Positions 46,602 through 58,419 of a DNA stretch of 64,000 nt are shown here, one piece after another. Numbering within the stretch: the first letter of the stretch is position 1; every line of letters starts with the position of its first letter. The stretch lies in assembly GCA_015501055.1 (NCBI GenBank), contig JADNYV010000122.1, positions 47,722 through 111,721 on the forward strand. The letters run 5' to 3'. The translations under genes and the position numbers were made by a program. The stretch comes from Mucidula mucida. Its lineage: Eukaryota > Basidiomycota > Agaricomycetes > Agaricales > Physalacriaceae. Under the pieces are notes generated by a model. It was not told the DNA's origin. It ran no database searches and saw only the letters and a list, made by a program, of their open reading frames with translations.

Positions 46602-49600
46602 TTAAAATATCATCTCGTATGCATGGTAATCTACATACTTATTTACATAGAACGCATCGAAAGCATCTAAAGTATCTGAGTAGTGAAAGTCCTTTGGAAG
46701 CGGATCAGGTCCGAATACAGGAAGAAGCTGTACGCCACGAAAAAGAGAATCAAGATGAACAACACTGAGATATGGCTCTCTGCTATCACGACCACGGTTG
46801 TCCGGCTTCACCATCCACATACCCGTCTTGGGGTCTGGTCGGGCACCATATCGATTGAACCAGTGAACGAGCGCACACGGGTACTCTACCCCACTCTGCG
46901 TGAAGGAAAAGAACAAGAGGATGCGAACAACACTCATGCCGTGGAAGCCCGGTTTGTCCGCATCTTCAACCACAAGCGCACAATCACGGCGAGGATATCC
47001 GTACCACGAGGGCGTAGATCGAATGTGTTCGCGTTTCATACCGTGTATCCCTGATATGTCACTCGGGGCATAGAAGTAGGCGATAGCAGAATGATGAACG
47101 TAGACATTGGAGTCGATATGTGGACAGTCGTCAATGTTGTCAGGAATGACATCGCCAGCGTGGAGCTGCTCATAGAGGAATCGACGCGTGAGCTCTGGGA
47201 GAGTAGGCTGATCAACATCAACGGCCAGTTCATACAGATCGCGTGAATACATGGCAAGCGGCTCTATAAAACAAATGAGTGTTCATGAAGAATTAAAAGA
47301 TTCACAAAGCTGACTTCGCGTTACAGCATGCACGACTTCAGCAAGCACCCGATTGTCATCAACGGGCCCTTCATCTTCGTCGCCGCCATCAAAAGGCTCT
47401 GGACGCGGTGCATGTGAAGGAGGGAGCAGATTCCGGAATACGAGATCGGCGTAGAGAGCGTGGAGCTTGTCCAGACGCTGATTGATGAGAAGCATCTGGC
47501 TTAACGCGTTGTAGCGATTAGACCGCCGCCAAGGTTTCTTCACGGCAGTGATGTGGCGAGACTCTGTAATTGATGAACAAAGACCGTTTGGGGGACCGAA
47601 AGCAACGATGTTGTCGAAGTAATGCTTCATAGCATGCTGGCGCGGAAGGTTGAAGTTTTCACGTACACCAGCACGGATGAAGACCTGACGGTAGGTGTGA
47701 AAGCATGTAAGAGCAGCTTGCATGTCGACAAGGGTATCCTCTGTGATGTCGGATTTACGGGCCAGGTAGCAGAAATCAATAAACGCGGCGATGCATTTGA
47801 CAACATCGTCTTCAACGTACTCCGCAATAGCTGGCAGAAAAACCTACACAACGTTTAGATATCAGATTATCATCACAAATGGAAGCATACCTTCATAAGC
47901 GCCTTGGAATCGTCACCGGTCCACTGCTTGTACCGTCGTCCTTGAGGAAAGCGGCGCAATCCTGGGAACTGAGGAGATGCTGCAATCCTGAATACTAGAT
48001 CAGCCTCACCGATCTACACAAAACGAAAGAACACTAACCGACAATCAATATCATCCATAATCTCTTTTGCGCGTGTACTGCCTTCCGTGAGCTCGAGATA
48101 CTCGCCCACCCAATCAACGAGGTGATCCTTGAACGTTCCTTTGATAAGTTAATGAAGGAGGTCGGATGCCATCATCTCATGAATGTCCGCTCGGGGGAAT
48201 TCAGTTGTAAAGGGCTACGAAGCGTGTTAGAATAAGAACGAACACCACGCGAAGTGCACGAACCTCAACAGATTCATCTATACCCCAATTATCCCATAAC
48301 CGAGTGCCCTCACCACCAAACTCGTCGCTCAACTTCTCGGTATACTCCTGGGATCGCGGGCGTGCATTGAGGCCATCCAGATCCGAGCTGAGTGCCGTGC
48401 ATCTAGAGATCAAGTAGTAAGCAACACAGTCTATACTCACAGTTGAACATACATACTTTGGACACCATCCGGAAACAACGCCGGCCAAAAGAACCTGCTC
48501 AGGATAATCGGCAATGTAGGCCGCCAAGTCATATATGACTCGACGAAAGTGGCCATCAGGGCATCGACGAACGACGGGAACCTCCATTGCTGGCTTCAAC
48601 GGACGAAGAATTGAGGCAATCGATTCATGGTACAGCTGTCGCTTGAAGTTCCGATAGGCTACATCGCCATCATATTGTCGATCGGCTGGCAAAGAGGTCA
48701 ATGAACAAGGCCTTTTGAATATGCAGCTTAGTAGCACACACCTTTAGGTATTGCTAGGAAGCCAATCGGAATAACACCGTTACGATGTGCACGTCGAGCG
48801 CCGCCGTGGATGTTTCCAATCATCGCGTACAAAGGATGGTATTCGACGTTGCCCGTCATGACAGAGACGGTTGTCTTATCGCTCCCAACAATGATTGGAA
48901 CGTACATGGCGCCCTTCGTTGTTGGATCATCCTGATAGATCTTTGTCTGTAATAATGGTTCAGCAACGTGCAGCATGCTAGACGTAAAGATAACCGCACC
49001 GCATGATTCCACGAATAGTTCCCAGACATAAATTCGCTCCAGCGGTGTTTTCCATCTGCGCCGAGATGAACGTACGGGCGAGTATCGAATTCCCCGGCAA
49101 AGTCGGGGTTGGATAGCATATTGGCGATAACGACGTCGGGATCGCGGTACCAGATCTGGTAGCGCTCCTTCATCCACGACGGTGCAGTGGGAGGAAGAGT
49201 AGGATCATCAGCCGTCTGGAAGCACTTCCATGGAGCACTTCCAAAGGGGATGGCATCGATGCTGTTGAAGAGGTGATCGTGGTCGGAAAACGGGCCAGTC
49301 CTATCCGTGCCCATCAACGACAGAGACCAACACTCCATGATCTCATCAATATCCGCCTTCGATGCCTCCATCTGCTTGAATAATAGATTAGCCATGCGAA
49401 AGGCAACCTGATCTGCGAATGGCGCCCATGGATTCTGCGCATTGATAGGGGGCGGCGGTGGAGGAGGAGGAGTGCCGTTGGGTAGATCGTGCCCGTTTTC
49501 ATCACATGGTGTACCTTTAAGTCGATGAGATTGATTTTATCAAAGGAATAGACAAGTGTATTTACCGGTGAGATGAGGATGAAAGGTCTTGTGATGCCGA

Positions 49601-49881
49601 GGAAGCTCAGGCTCCGGGGTGGGCTGCCGCTCTGGTCCTTCATCCTGCGGCGATGGCGGCGTGAAATCGTGGCGCATTTCCTGGTCGTCGCTATCATTGG
49701 AAGCAGGAGGGGGTGAGGCTGGTGTCGGGTTGGATGGTGGCTGCTGAATCTTGTGGTGGATAGCTTTGACGTGGCGAGTGAGTCCGCTGGTGTTGCCCGG
49801 CTTGAAGGTCTTCAAACATCCTGGATATGGGCAGGAAGTGCGGCGGATAGAGGTAGTAGAAACTGTGGGGGTGCGAGGCAT
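46602..49881 (-). CDS. Plavaka-type transposase
   Basis: Starts at 49881 with MPRTPTVSTTSIRRTSCPYP and a C2H2 finger (CPYPGCLKTFKPGNTSGLTRH...H), typical of Plavaka N-termini. A Pro-rich linker, including a poly-Pro run at 49445-49475, precedes PWAPFADQVAFRMANLLFKQ. The core reads WYRDPDVVIANMLSNPDFAG, YVPIIVGSDKTTVSVMTGNV, EYHPLYAMIGNIHGGARRAH, VIPIGFLAIPK, EVPVVRRCPDGHFRRVIYDL, AAYIADYPEQVLLAGVVSGW, IHEMMASDLLHQLIKGTFKD, HLVDWVGEYLELTEGSTRAK, RRFPQGRRYKQWTGDDSKAL, then AMKHYFDNIVAFGPPNGLCS and HITAVKKPWRRSNRYNALSQ. At least nine exons. The C-terminus (46602-47252) includes LPVFGPDPLPKDFHYSDTLD. Exons read through without an obvious stop, so the gene may be intact. It should cut and paste this element. 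Confidence 0.82.
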
Positions 49882-50054
49882 AGTTGGTTAGCTGTAACTG
49901 CGAGAGATGATTAAGCACCGCAATTTGTTTATGATCGAGCAGCTTACGATGACTCCGAACACAATTTCAAAGTTGGACTTATATCACGCCGGTTCCTTCC
50001 TTGACTCCACGACCGTCTCTAGACGTATCTTTGCCTTGGCTGACCCACCCAGCC
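49882..50054. promoter_or_regulatory. Bidirectional promoter of the Plavaka transposase and companion
   Basis: Only 119-173 bp separate the two start codons, depending on whether the companion starts at 50001 or 50055. Both genes must share this control region. Confidence 0.6.
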
Positions 50055-52487
50055 ATGTCCACCGGTCTGCGCACACGTAACCGCGACAAGGTCTATACGC
50101 TGCCTGAGGGTGTTCGAAAACCACAGACGCGAAAGGAGCAGCAAGCTGAGAGGGAGAAGAAGCAGGCTGAAAAGGACGCGGAGAAGCAGGCCGAAAAGGA
50201 TGAGGAGGACGAAAGGGCAAAGAAAATGGCAGAATCCAAGGCTAGAATTTCTTCCTTCGAGGCCGCGGACGCTAAAAAGCGTCTTGATTCCCAGAATATT
50301 CGTCCCGACATAGCTGATGGCGGCATTGCTGCGAAGGCAAAGCCACGCAAGCTTCTGGTTCGTCCCTCTACCGCGCCACCGCAGCCGCCTTCACCGCCAG
50401 CACCCCCCTCGCCAACAAGCATCACAAAATCACCATCACCTGCACTTGCGGGTGCGGGGGGCGATGCCGAGCAGTCCGACGATAATGCATCAGACAACTC
50501 GACGACTCGCCGTGCTGCTGCCAATGCCGCTATGAATGCAGAGCTCGGACTCGTTGATGATCCACCTTATACGGAATCCGAAGGCATCAGCGGCGGTGAC
50601 GATGTCAGCATGAGCAACGGTGGCAATGTCGGCGGCGGTGCGAGTGATGTGGAAATGGACGTTGCGCCAGTTACTCCAGCCCGTCATCGAGCTACGCGAG
50701 GCATTGTATCGAAGGTGATCCATGATGATATTCAAGAAAGCGTAGACTCTGGTGACTCGGACGTCTATGAGCCTTCGCCGGATCGCGAGAAGAAAACTCA
50801 CCGCAGACAGAAACGTACTCGACCTTCCTCTGGATCTGAGAGCAGCGATGGCAAAGGATACCGAGAGTATAAGGCGATGAGAAGAGCCAAGCAGGAGAAA
50901 GCTGCAAAGAAAGCCAAGCGTGATGAGAAGGCTAAGGAGAGAAGGGTAAGTCGCCCGTTTCGTAGATTCCTTTGCTAATTTAAACACTTACAGGGCGCAA
51001 AAACCAATCTTCGGCGCAGCGTTGATGCCGGTACAGCAGCACTTGACAAGCCAAAGCCGCAAGCCCATGCAAAAACAACTGTAGTCAAGAAAAAGGATGA
51101 CTCGGAGTAAGTCATACTATTAACCCTGCTAGATTGGAACTCACGAACGGACAAGATCAATTCCTGCGAAGGCTAGCAAGCCCACAATCGGCGGCCTCAA
51201 CACCAAGTACAAGCAACTCTACAAACAGCGGCGGGCATCCAAGTCGTCGAATTCCGTCGCCGTTCATGAGGAGGAGGAGGAGGTGGTGAAGGGAGAGTTC
51301 GACGCTGATGAGTCAGCTGAGTCCAAGGCTGCAGCTCGTGCAGCATCCAAGATCTCCAAGGTATGTCTGCTGCTGATTGCGACGACGATGCTGATGGGCG
51401 TGTAGGGCAAGAAGAGAGGTGTCAAACTCGTCGCCGCTGATGTCGCCGCAATCGACGGAAATGAACGTGGGAAATCATCTGGTAAGATTCTCGCAAAGGA
51501 CCAGAATAGCAAGACACTCCCCTTTACCGCCGTCGAGGACCACAAGAAATGGAACGATATCTGCATGCGCCGCCTTCTAGAATGGGTGAGCACGCTAGCA
51601 GATACGTTCCAGTCGAACAGCCATCCCGAGTTCGACGACACAGTCAAGGCAGAATTCAACGATGCCTTTCCCCATCTCACGGCTGCTAAAGTCAAGCTCG
51701 AAAATGGCACTTCAGTCGAGCGTGCATCGCACCCAGCAGTGGGAGTCGTAGTATGTTTCCTCTCATTTTATGCACTTGTGTGCTGTCTTAGTCTGATGCT
51801 TCTGCCATAGGCTCGTGTCTTTGTTCGCACACACCGATCGAATCTTGGGAAAGCGGGTTCAACATCGGTTACCGAGAACTGGAAAAGTGAGGACATGGAG
51901 GAGTATGATACACCAGAGTTGCGGGCTGAATGGGTAGAGGACCAGCTTCGCGATAATCGCTTTCTGTACGAGTTTCCTGATGATCCAACGGTACGTCGTC
52001 AATTGTGCATTTTTTCATTAACTGATTGTACTGTATTTCATCCCAGTCGAAAGGTATCTTCCGTGGACCTTTGGTCATCACTACCTTCGCCTACTTTGTG
52101 GAACTGTACATCCGATGTGGTTGGTCTGCAAAGTACGGGCCACCAGCCGGCATGCTTTGTCTGGCGGTCATGGCAGTAAGTTGTTCTTTCTTTGGTGAAG
52201 GCTTCCCTTTATTTAATCGATTACAGGTCAAGCGTGGCCTGACGCAGTGGGCTTCTGGGACCTTCGACAAAGGAGGCGCTTTTGAACGTGTTCCTTGGGG
52301 CACGGAGGCAATGCGCGACTTTTTCCCGGCTGCTAGCAAGCTTAGCGAGGCGAAGTGGGATGATATTTTTGGCAAGGCGGAGGCTGTTATCAAAGCCACT
52401 CGCGGCGAGATCCATGTGCCCGGGAACGACCGTGACGAGGAGGACGAGGACGAGCAACCTGCCACTACACTCTTCATGTCGCCTTAA
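50055..52487 (+). CDS. Plavaka companion protein (unknown function, nuclear-looking)
   Basis: Start taken at 50055 (MSTGLRTRNRDKVYTLPEGV); 50001 is an in-frame alternative. Exon 1 encodes a long Lys/Glu/Arg coiled coil (KEQQAEREKKQAEKDAEKQA), Pro- and Ser-rich disorder, and basic patches (KTHRRQKRTRPSSGS, KAAKKAKRDEKAKERR). Further exons give GAKTNLRRSVDAGTAALDK, KPTIGGLNTKYKQLYKQRR, and a folded C-terminal domain (51500-52480): WNDICMRRLLEWVSTLADTF, EFDDTVKAEFNDAFPHL, RVFVRTHRSNLGKAG, LRAEWVEDQLRDNRFLYEFP, GIFRGPLVITTFAYFVELY, GPPAGMLCLAVMAVKRGLTQ, WASGTFDKGGAFERVPWGTE. At least seven exons. No known domain recognised. The position suggests a transposition accessory factor; that is inference. 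Confidence 0.72.
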
Positions 52488-52778
52488 CTGGTAAGTCCGA
52501 TTGTGTGTTGTCAAGTTGCGGCTGAGGACGAACACCTCTGTTAGGCACTGCACCAATTGCGTGAGCGTGAGCGTGCTGCATCCGCGTCGCCGTCGCTGTT
52601 TTCCTTGGGCATTCTGAATGTACTATCTCTTGACACCGGTACTGCCTGTACCACCAAAATTTTCTGTAGCGTAGCGTGACGCCGTATTCGTATCTGTTAA
52701 ATTCACATCGATTGTTTACTGGAATCTCTTGTGTGCCCCGAACTAAGGAAAACATAAACTGGTATACCATGAGAACGA

Positions 52779-52915
52779 GGTGTAATCCGAGGTGTAATCC
52801 GGGACAGAACTTAGGCGTAATCTCACGTAATTCAAGGTGTATGAATTTCGTATGTACCTTGTAGGATTACAGTAAAGCATAATCGCGTAAATCGCGTAAT
52901 TCCCGTAGGATTACG
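52779..52915. repeat. Right GTAATC-rich subterminal cluster
   Basis: GGTGTAATCC twice in tandem, then GGCGTAATC, GGATTACAG, GCATAATCGC, GCGTAATTC and GGATTACGCC. Confidence 0.55.
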
Positions 52916-52930
52916 CCAAATACGGGCCTA

Positions 52931-53431
52931 GCAACTTGCTGATGGGGACTAAACAGGTCTTTCGGGTGCCTGGCTGTCACCCTACGTTCGACGCGAGATA
53001 ATCGGCTAAGCATTTCGGATGACGCCATCCGTTGAGGACGGATTTTGACACCCGCCGTTCCCGTAGTTGTTGTTCATAGCCTTCGTAAATAAATATGGGT
53101 TATGTGACTGCCACTTTATCACTGTTGCTTTCTCACCTCACCGGATATGTGTCAAGGGCGTCCTCGGAAGCGTTGGCGTCGGGCGATATGGAGCGTAGCT
53201 TTGGTTACCGTTCAAGAAACGGTGAGATTTACGACATGGAGTATAACTTATGGGCTCGATGCGCGCTGTGCACGGAGGGCTGGCAAGCGGGGACCGCTCA
53301 AAGCCTTGGATACAGTCTGTTCTGTAGAGTGTATCTAATGTTTTCAGTTATCTCTGTATTCCTGTCGTCATCTCCATAGAATGCACATATCTGCATTGCT
53401 CAACCCCGCCCCTGATTAAGAGGCAGCTGGA
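52931..53431. other. Spacer between Plavaka element and next relic
   Basis: A 94-codon plus-strand open stretch at 53095-53379 has a hydrophobic start but no family features. Nothing else seen. Confidence 0.45.
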
Positions 53432-56400
53432 TTGCCGCGTTCGACTGGTCGGCCCCTCAACAATGCATCAAACTTGTCGGTCAAAATCCCAATCCCCGCA
53501 GACTTAGCGAACCTATCTACCGGAAATTCTACTCCTTCCCGAGTGTATCATGAGGTGGAGGCCACCAGCCGTACCACTCTTTCACGGCTATATGTATATG
53601 ACGCGCTGGATGCATATGTAGACTTGCCAGAGACAGGTTGGTCTCAGCCAATTGGGTACTTGTTTTGCATGGACATGCACAATTGGTACAACCCAATGCT
53701 TGACTTCGCCTACTCTCGTGGCCCTCCTTCGGGCCGCACTGTGTCTGGTCAAGTTGACGAGTCCTGTACTCTATATGTCAATGAGCAAACACATCTTGAT
53801 GTTCCATGTAAAGAACATCACTATACCTGTAAGCAACCAAGATTCAGCCCTTGTCAAACCTCAACTCACAATACTACAGGTCAAGGCTCAAAGCTTTGCC
53901 CACTGGCGGATCAGAGTACTCTCTGCAAGCCTTACACAAGAGCTACTCGTGAGGACGTGTCTACTCGACTAGCACTTGATTGAGAAAGTCGCGCTGCACC
54001 CTCTTTACCCAAAGCAATCATTTTTAGGAAAACAGCTGCACTTTTAGCCGCTATTAGACGACGTGGATGCTGTGCAGCCCATAACGAGATTGTTCAGCTG
54101 TCTGCCTCAGAACAATTTGCAGTTGATTTTGTTAAGGCTCATAATGATCGAATTTGTCGCGGCTACAAGTCCAGCGCTCAATACTGTGAAGGCCGAATCA
54201 TTATGGCAGAACTTCAAGACGAGACTCCAATCTTGACGTGCGCTTGTCCTCAGTTACCTGTCCTACTTACTGATCAATGCTTAGCTGCGAACAGTACTGC
54301 CCGAAGACAAATCACGACCATTTCTGGATGGTCATCAATGACTCCTATGACATGGAGTACTTGAAGGCAGTGTTGGAGGAAGATGATGAAGAAATAACGT
54401 GTATTGAAACTGAGGCTGAATCTGCAGGATTTGGCCCTTTGGCTACTTGTTCTACAGTCACAAATTTCTCTTCAAAGCGAGTTGTATGCCGTCAGTCAAA
54501 ACTCTATTGCTTATCACTTAGTCTTATTGTGTTTACAGCCTTTAATCATTGGGACTCGAATGGTTGACTGTACCAGCCTGAAATGGTTCACGTTCCTTGT
54601 CGGGTGAAATTTTGAATGTGGGAGCCGACTACAGAGTATCGCTCCAGATACCCATTCACTGGTGACTGTTCGTGGTGTGCACGAACACCCTGTTCCTCTT
54701 CCTCAAAAAACACCCCCGCACCTTCAAAACATACTCTTTGATCTTTTTCAAAAGACAGGTCCTGATCTTGCAGGTCTGACTGCTCATCGATTCCTTTGCC
54801 ACCCTGTTCTCCTTAGTTTCTTAAAGGATATCTTTCCAGCAGCAATTTTGTCGAGTCTTGCTGATCTTCATGTTTCTTTGGCCAACTGTGCACATTTGTG
54901 TATGTATATTGAACAAGTGAAGAAAGGATTTTATTCATTTGGCACTGGTTGGAAAGGCGAGCCTTCATTTCCATACTCACTACACTATCTCTGATTAGTC
55001 TTCTAGGAATTGTTTATCTGAAAGCTCAGCAGGACAAACACCTTCCGGTAGAAGAAAGATACATCCGGAGGATCATTGAGCTTGATTCCTCTACCGGTGA
55101 AGAGTACACGGACAACAAGGACCACGAACAGGAATTACTCAAAATAGTACTTTGTATGTATGCAGCAGGAAGCCGTCGCCTACTGCAGGCGTCCTTCGTT
55201 TAGAGTGATATTGCTTTTAAGCAAGTTGTTGGCTTTCAGGAATTTGAGCTCGCTGGATGGGAGTCTCAGTCTCATCAGAGTGAGTAACTTATCAGATTTT
55301 TGCTCCATTTCTCAGTAAAATAACTCAGGCATTACTTTCTGTCGTGCATTCGTCACCTCTGAGACAGCGGAGGCTCATCTTCGACTATACAAAGAAATTG
55401 ACAACGTTCTCAAAGAGGATTGTGGGGAGCGTCTCAAATTCTATCACCTTCATGCGTCAAGCGTGAATGATTTTCTTGGGATGATCCTCTTATGGACGGG
55501 CGATCACCATCCCAGGCAAGCAAAAGGTGGGTTGTGTCCTATAGATGATAATAGTACCTAGACCTAACAACCTCACTTAGGGCTAGGGCTCTTCCTCCAG
55601 AGAAAAGTGCAGCTACTGCCTTGGCGTCGAGACCTTGCTAACTCATCCCAGCTAGTTTCTTAACTGTCTCTCTACGAACACCTGCACCACCTTTTTTGTG
55701 CTTGTGAAGTTCACTACTTCCGCAACATTTGTGCGCGCCCAGTTAGCGAAGAGGTCAGGGACCTCATGCGGAGCCTTGCATGTTTTGAGCATGTGGACTT
55801 AGATGGCACAATAGCCAAGATCTAGCAGTTAGGCGGAAAACCAGGTCGCGGTAAGGGCTTGTTAATCTTTAAATTGGGTTCGCGCTCTAAGACACTGCCA
55901 GATTGGGCTAAGAACAAGCTAGACAATGTGTTCGTCCTCCCTGGCATCTGCTGGGAGCGAAGTGCAGTGCATCAAGACATCTGGATGGTGGGGCCCCGGC
56001 ATACCAATAATGTGGAAATCACTCATTTTGATGTCAACGAGGAAGGAAGGTGGTGTATGCTGGTTAGAGGCCTTGAGAAATCTAGATGTTACAACCATAT
56101 GAAGCTGTTAGCACTTCAGGTGTGTCCCAGGCAGCAGCAGCGAGTCACAGTGTACTGAATCAAATTCCAGGCTCATGACGCCCATGGTATTTGCCCTTCT
56201 TACTGTGCAGGGCACCCCACCGAGAATACCATCGAGGTGTTGCATAGAAAATGTAAGTGCCGGTGGGCGTGGCTGGACGAAACTGACCCCTTCCATAGTT
56301 GTGAATCGTCATAAACAGTTTGAAGCTGAGGACACGAAGATTGTAGCGCACAATGACCGGTGTCAAGTGCTTTGGGATAAGTACACGGATACATGCAGGA

Positions 56401-56594
56401 AGCGAGACGAGATGCGACAGATCTGCCAGGAGAAAACTCATCTCAAAACATACCAGCAGAAATGGTCAATGGTCAACAAAGCAGTCCAGCACACTTATGA
56501 CGTCATGGTGAAAGAACTGGCATTGGGAGAGGCTCTCGACCTCGGTTCGCATAAAATACCCATACATACTTCTGTAGACACTTTGCAGAGGTAG
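53432..56594 (+). pseudogene. Decayed transposon-associated protein of an uncharacterised mushroom family
   Basis: One protein is spread over several frames. 53432-53980: TLSRLYVYDALDAYVDLPET, PIGYLFCMDMHNWYNPMLDF, HYTCKQ, ending in a frame stop. 54020-54235: FRKTAALLAAIRRRGCCAAH, FVKAHNDRICRGYKSSAQY. 54277 on: HDHFWMVINDSYDMEYLKAV. 54662-54994: VRGVHEHPVPLPQKTPPHLQ, HRFLCHPVLLSFLKDIFPAA. 55010-55200: QDKHLPVEERYIRRIIELDS. 55859-56158: LPGICWERSAVHQDIWMVGP and THFDVNEEGRWCMLVRGLEK. 56290-56594 is a coiled-coil end. I recall multicopy relatives with the GVH.HPIPLP and ICWERS..N.VE..H.DVN blocks in other mushrooms, usually in repeats. Stops at 53983, 54601 and elsewhere indicate decay unless further introns remove them. 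Confidence 0.6.
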
Positions 56595-56776
56595 CTATCT
56601 GGAGTGATACAAACAAAATACAGCAGTCTATTGACTTGTAGCATTTGTGGGGTGCGGGATAATGATACACATATCAGAGGGCAAGCCCGATCCTGATAGA
56701 ACGAAGAAAGCTTGTCAATTTTATCACAATCAAAGGGCTGTTGGCTCCGTAGATTAGGTTGTCTACCGATAAACAT

Positions 56777-57900
56777 TCAGATTAGCTCTTTCGGAGGTCC
56801 AGAATTGTTGGACCCATCCTCCAAGTAGAAGGTGTATACAATCTCTCCCAAAGAGTTGAGGAGACCGCTTCGAACATCGTCAGAAGGATTTATTGCCAAC
56901 ATATTAACAGTGTGCAGCGCAAATGTTTGCCTTTGCTTGAGCGGAAGGCGGGCAAGTACACTAGGTAGAGCAAAGAGAGAGGAGTGTCGGACGTGAGGAA
57001 CTGAATCACCCATTAAATTTTCTAGAAGAGGAAGCTAGCGTTGTGTCAGGTTTAAAAACAATATGGCATTAACGACTTACTAGAGACATATGAACCAATT
57101 CATCCGGTACGGTCTTGGCCAGTGCACTAATCGCAAAACTCGACTTGCGCCGAACCCAAGGTATAGGATCAGCAGAGAATCGCTCTATTGGTTGAATAAA
57201 CCTAATTTGAGACAACGGTTCTATACAGCCTGGAGAAGTGATTGGTACAGAGACAGACAACGACATGGAGACTACTGACCTTGAGATGTTACAATGGCCA
57301 TCAGGCTGATAGAAGCCATACATTTTACAGCTGCTTGCTCTTCCACCTCTTGAGTATCCTGCTCGACTGGTATTGTGTCAGTGGTATGGATGGCCTCGTC
57401 ATGTTGCAGATCGTGTGATACACTGACAGCCAATGGTGACGCCTGCGGACTAGATGACCATGAATACTGGTTGGCGGTGGCAAAGAATGCTGCAAAAAAG
57501 CGGCGGGAAGCACAGAAAATGGGTCGGTAATCTGATGCCGAGGAGATGATTTTGGGGATGCAGAAAACGAGATGTAGGACGGCGAGGCTGGTTGGACCGA
57601 ATGAACAGTATGCAACGGAAGCGGTAAACGAGATGGCTGAGATGCCAATACAGGAACAGGATTCTCCACGGCGGCAGATAATGTATTACCATCAGGCAAA
57701 GCGAACAAAGACGAAAATAGCGCACTTCCTGTCGAGCTTGGGGTGGATGCAGTGGTCGAAGATGCGTTGCTTGACGTTGCCATTGGCGAGTATGCTGGGC
57801 AAACATCCTCCAAAATACAGACCGCGACCGACAGTGATGGGGGATGCGGAGGTGAAACATGGGAAAACAAAGGAAAACATACTTTATTTCTGACTGTCAC
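56777..57900 (-). pseudogene. Captured fragment of a HEAT-repeat protein (PP4 regulatory subunit 1-like)
   Basis: In order on the minus strand: 57460-57780, a Ser/Pro-rich segment (STTASTPSSTGSALFSSLFA). 57300-57430, IHTTDTIPVEQDTQEVEEQA followed by AVKCMASISLMAIVTSQ. 57069-57240, PIERFSADPIPWVRRKSSFA, ISALAKTVPDELVHM. 56777-57040, LMGDSVPHVRHSSLFALPSV, LARLPLKQRQTFALHTVNML, DDVRSGLLNSLGEIVYTFYL. The WVRR.SSFAISALAK and HVRHSSLFALP pattern is that of PP4R1-type HEAT repeats in basidiomycetes. Introns are still visible. The fragment stops at 56777 well before a full protein would and is bounded by transposon relics on both sides. Confidence 0.65.
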
Positions 57901-58419
57901 GCCCGTGGACGCTCAATTGTTGACCATCATGCGTGTCAACGTGTTCAGCACGCCTCTCTGTTGAACGGTATAAATAAAGAGCTTCTACATCAGGTAAGCC
58001 CAGTAATCACCTGGCTGAGTGCGCGTTGACATACCCCGAGCCCAGTGAAGAATATACAGAACATCCGGCTTCCTCATGTTCCTTCTGCGTGCACTGAGCG
58101 GCACATCCAGGTTAACGCGCGCTGCCCTTAGGACCGCCGTCGCCACGGTCTTTGGCCCTGAGGCCAAGTAAGTCCATGCATGAATAGGCCTCAATGCCCT
58201 GACTAAAGGTTTAGGTTTGCAACAGGCCTCAGCTCTCAGGACAACGGGCACATTGCTCTCAGCATCACCATTGAGGAGGTTGCTCTTGCCTGACATGAGG
58301 ACCAGGGCAACAACACCCAAAACAAGGACCCCGCCGTCACCCAACTGCTGAGCTCCTCCGATTTTTGACAAACCCTTATTGCAGAGGACGCCGCAGCTGG
58401 CCTGTCACCCTCTTCTGTC
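57901..58419. other. Spacer inside transposon graveyard
   Basis: No protein recognised. A minus-strand open stretch at 57985-58371 is probably antisense to the low-complexity 5' part of the next gene. Confidence 0.4.

Larger units (their letters stand above)
46290..52930. mobile_element. Plavaka-type DNA transposon, about 6.6 kb, ends approximate
   Basis: Contains a Plavaka-like transposase (minus) and a divergent companion gene (plus). Both outer flanks are dense in GTAATC/GATTAC words: 46331-46450 (GTGTAATCAGTGTAATCGC and others) and 52779-52915 (GGTGTAATCC, GCGTAATC, GGATTACG). No such cluster occurs elsewhere in the window. They look like subterminal transposase-binding repeats. A precise TIR or target duplication was not identified by eye. 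Confidence 0.65.

Noticed and set aside
50093..50524. Minus-strand frames in the Plavaka companion exon
   Set aside because: Low-complexity antisense of a Lys/Glu-rich coding exon.
46290..52930. Exact terminal inverted repeat of the Plavaka element
   Set aside because: Comparing both flanks gave shared words but no collinear inverted match good enough to report.
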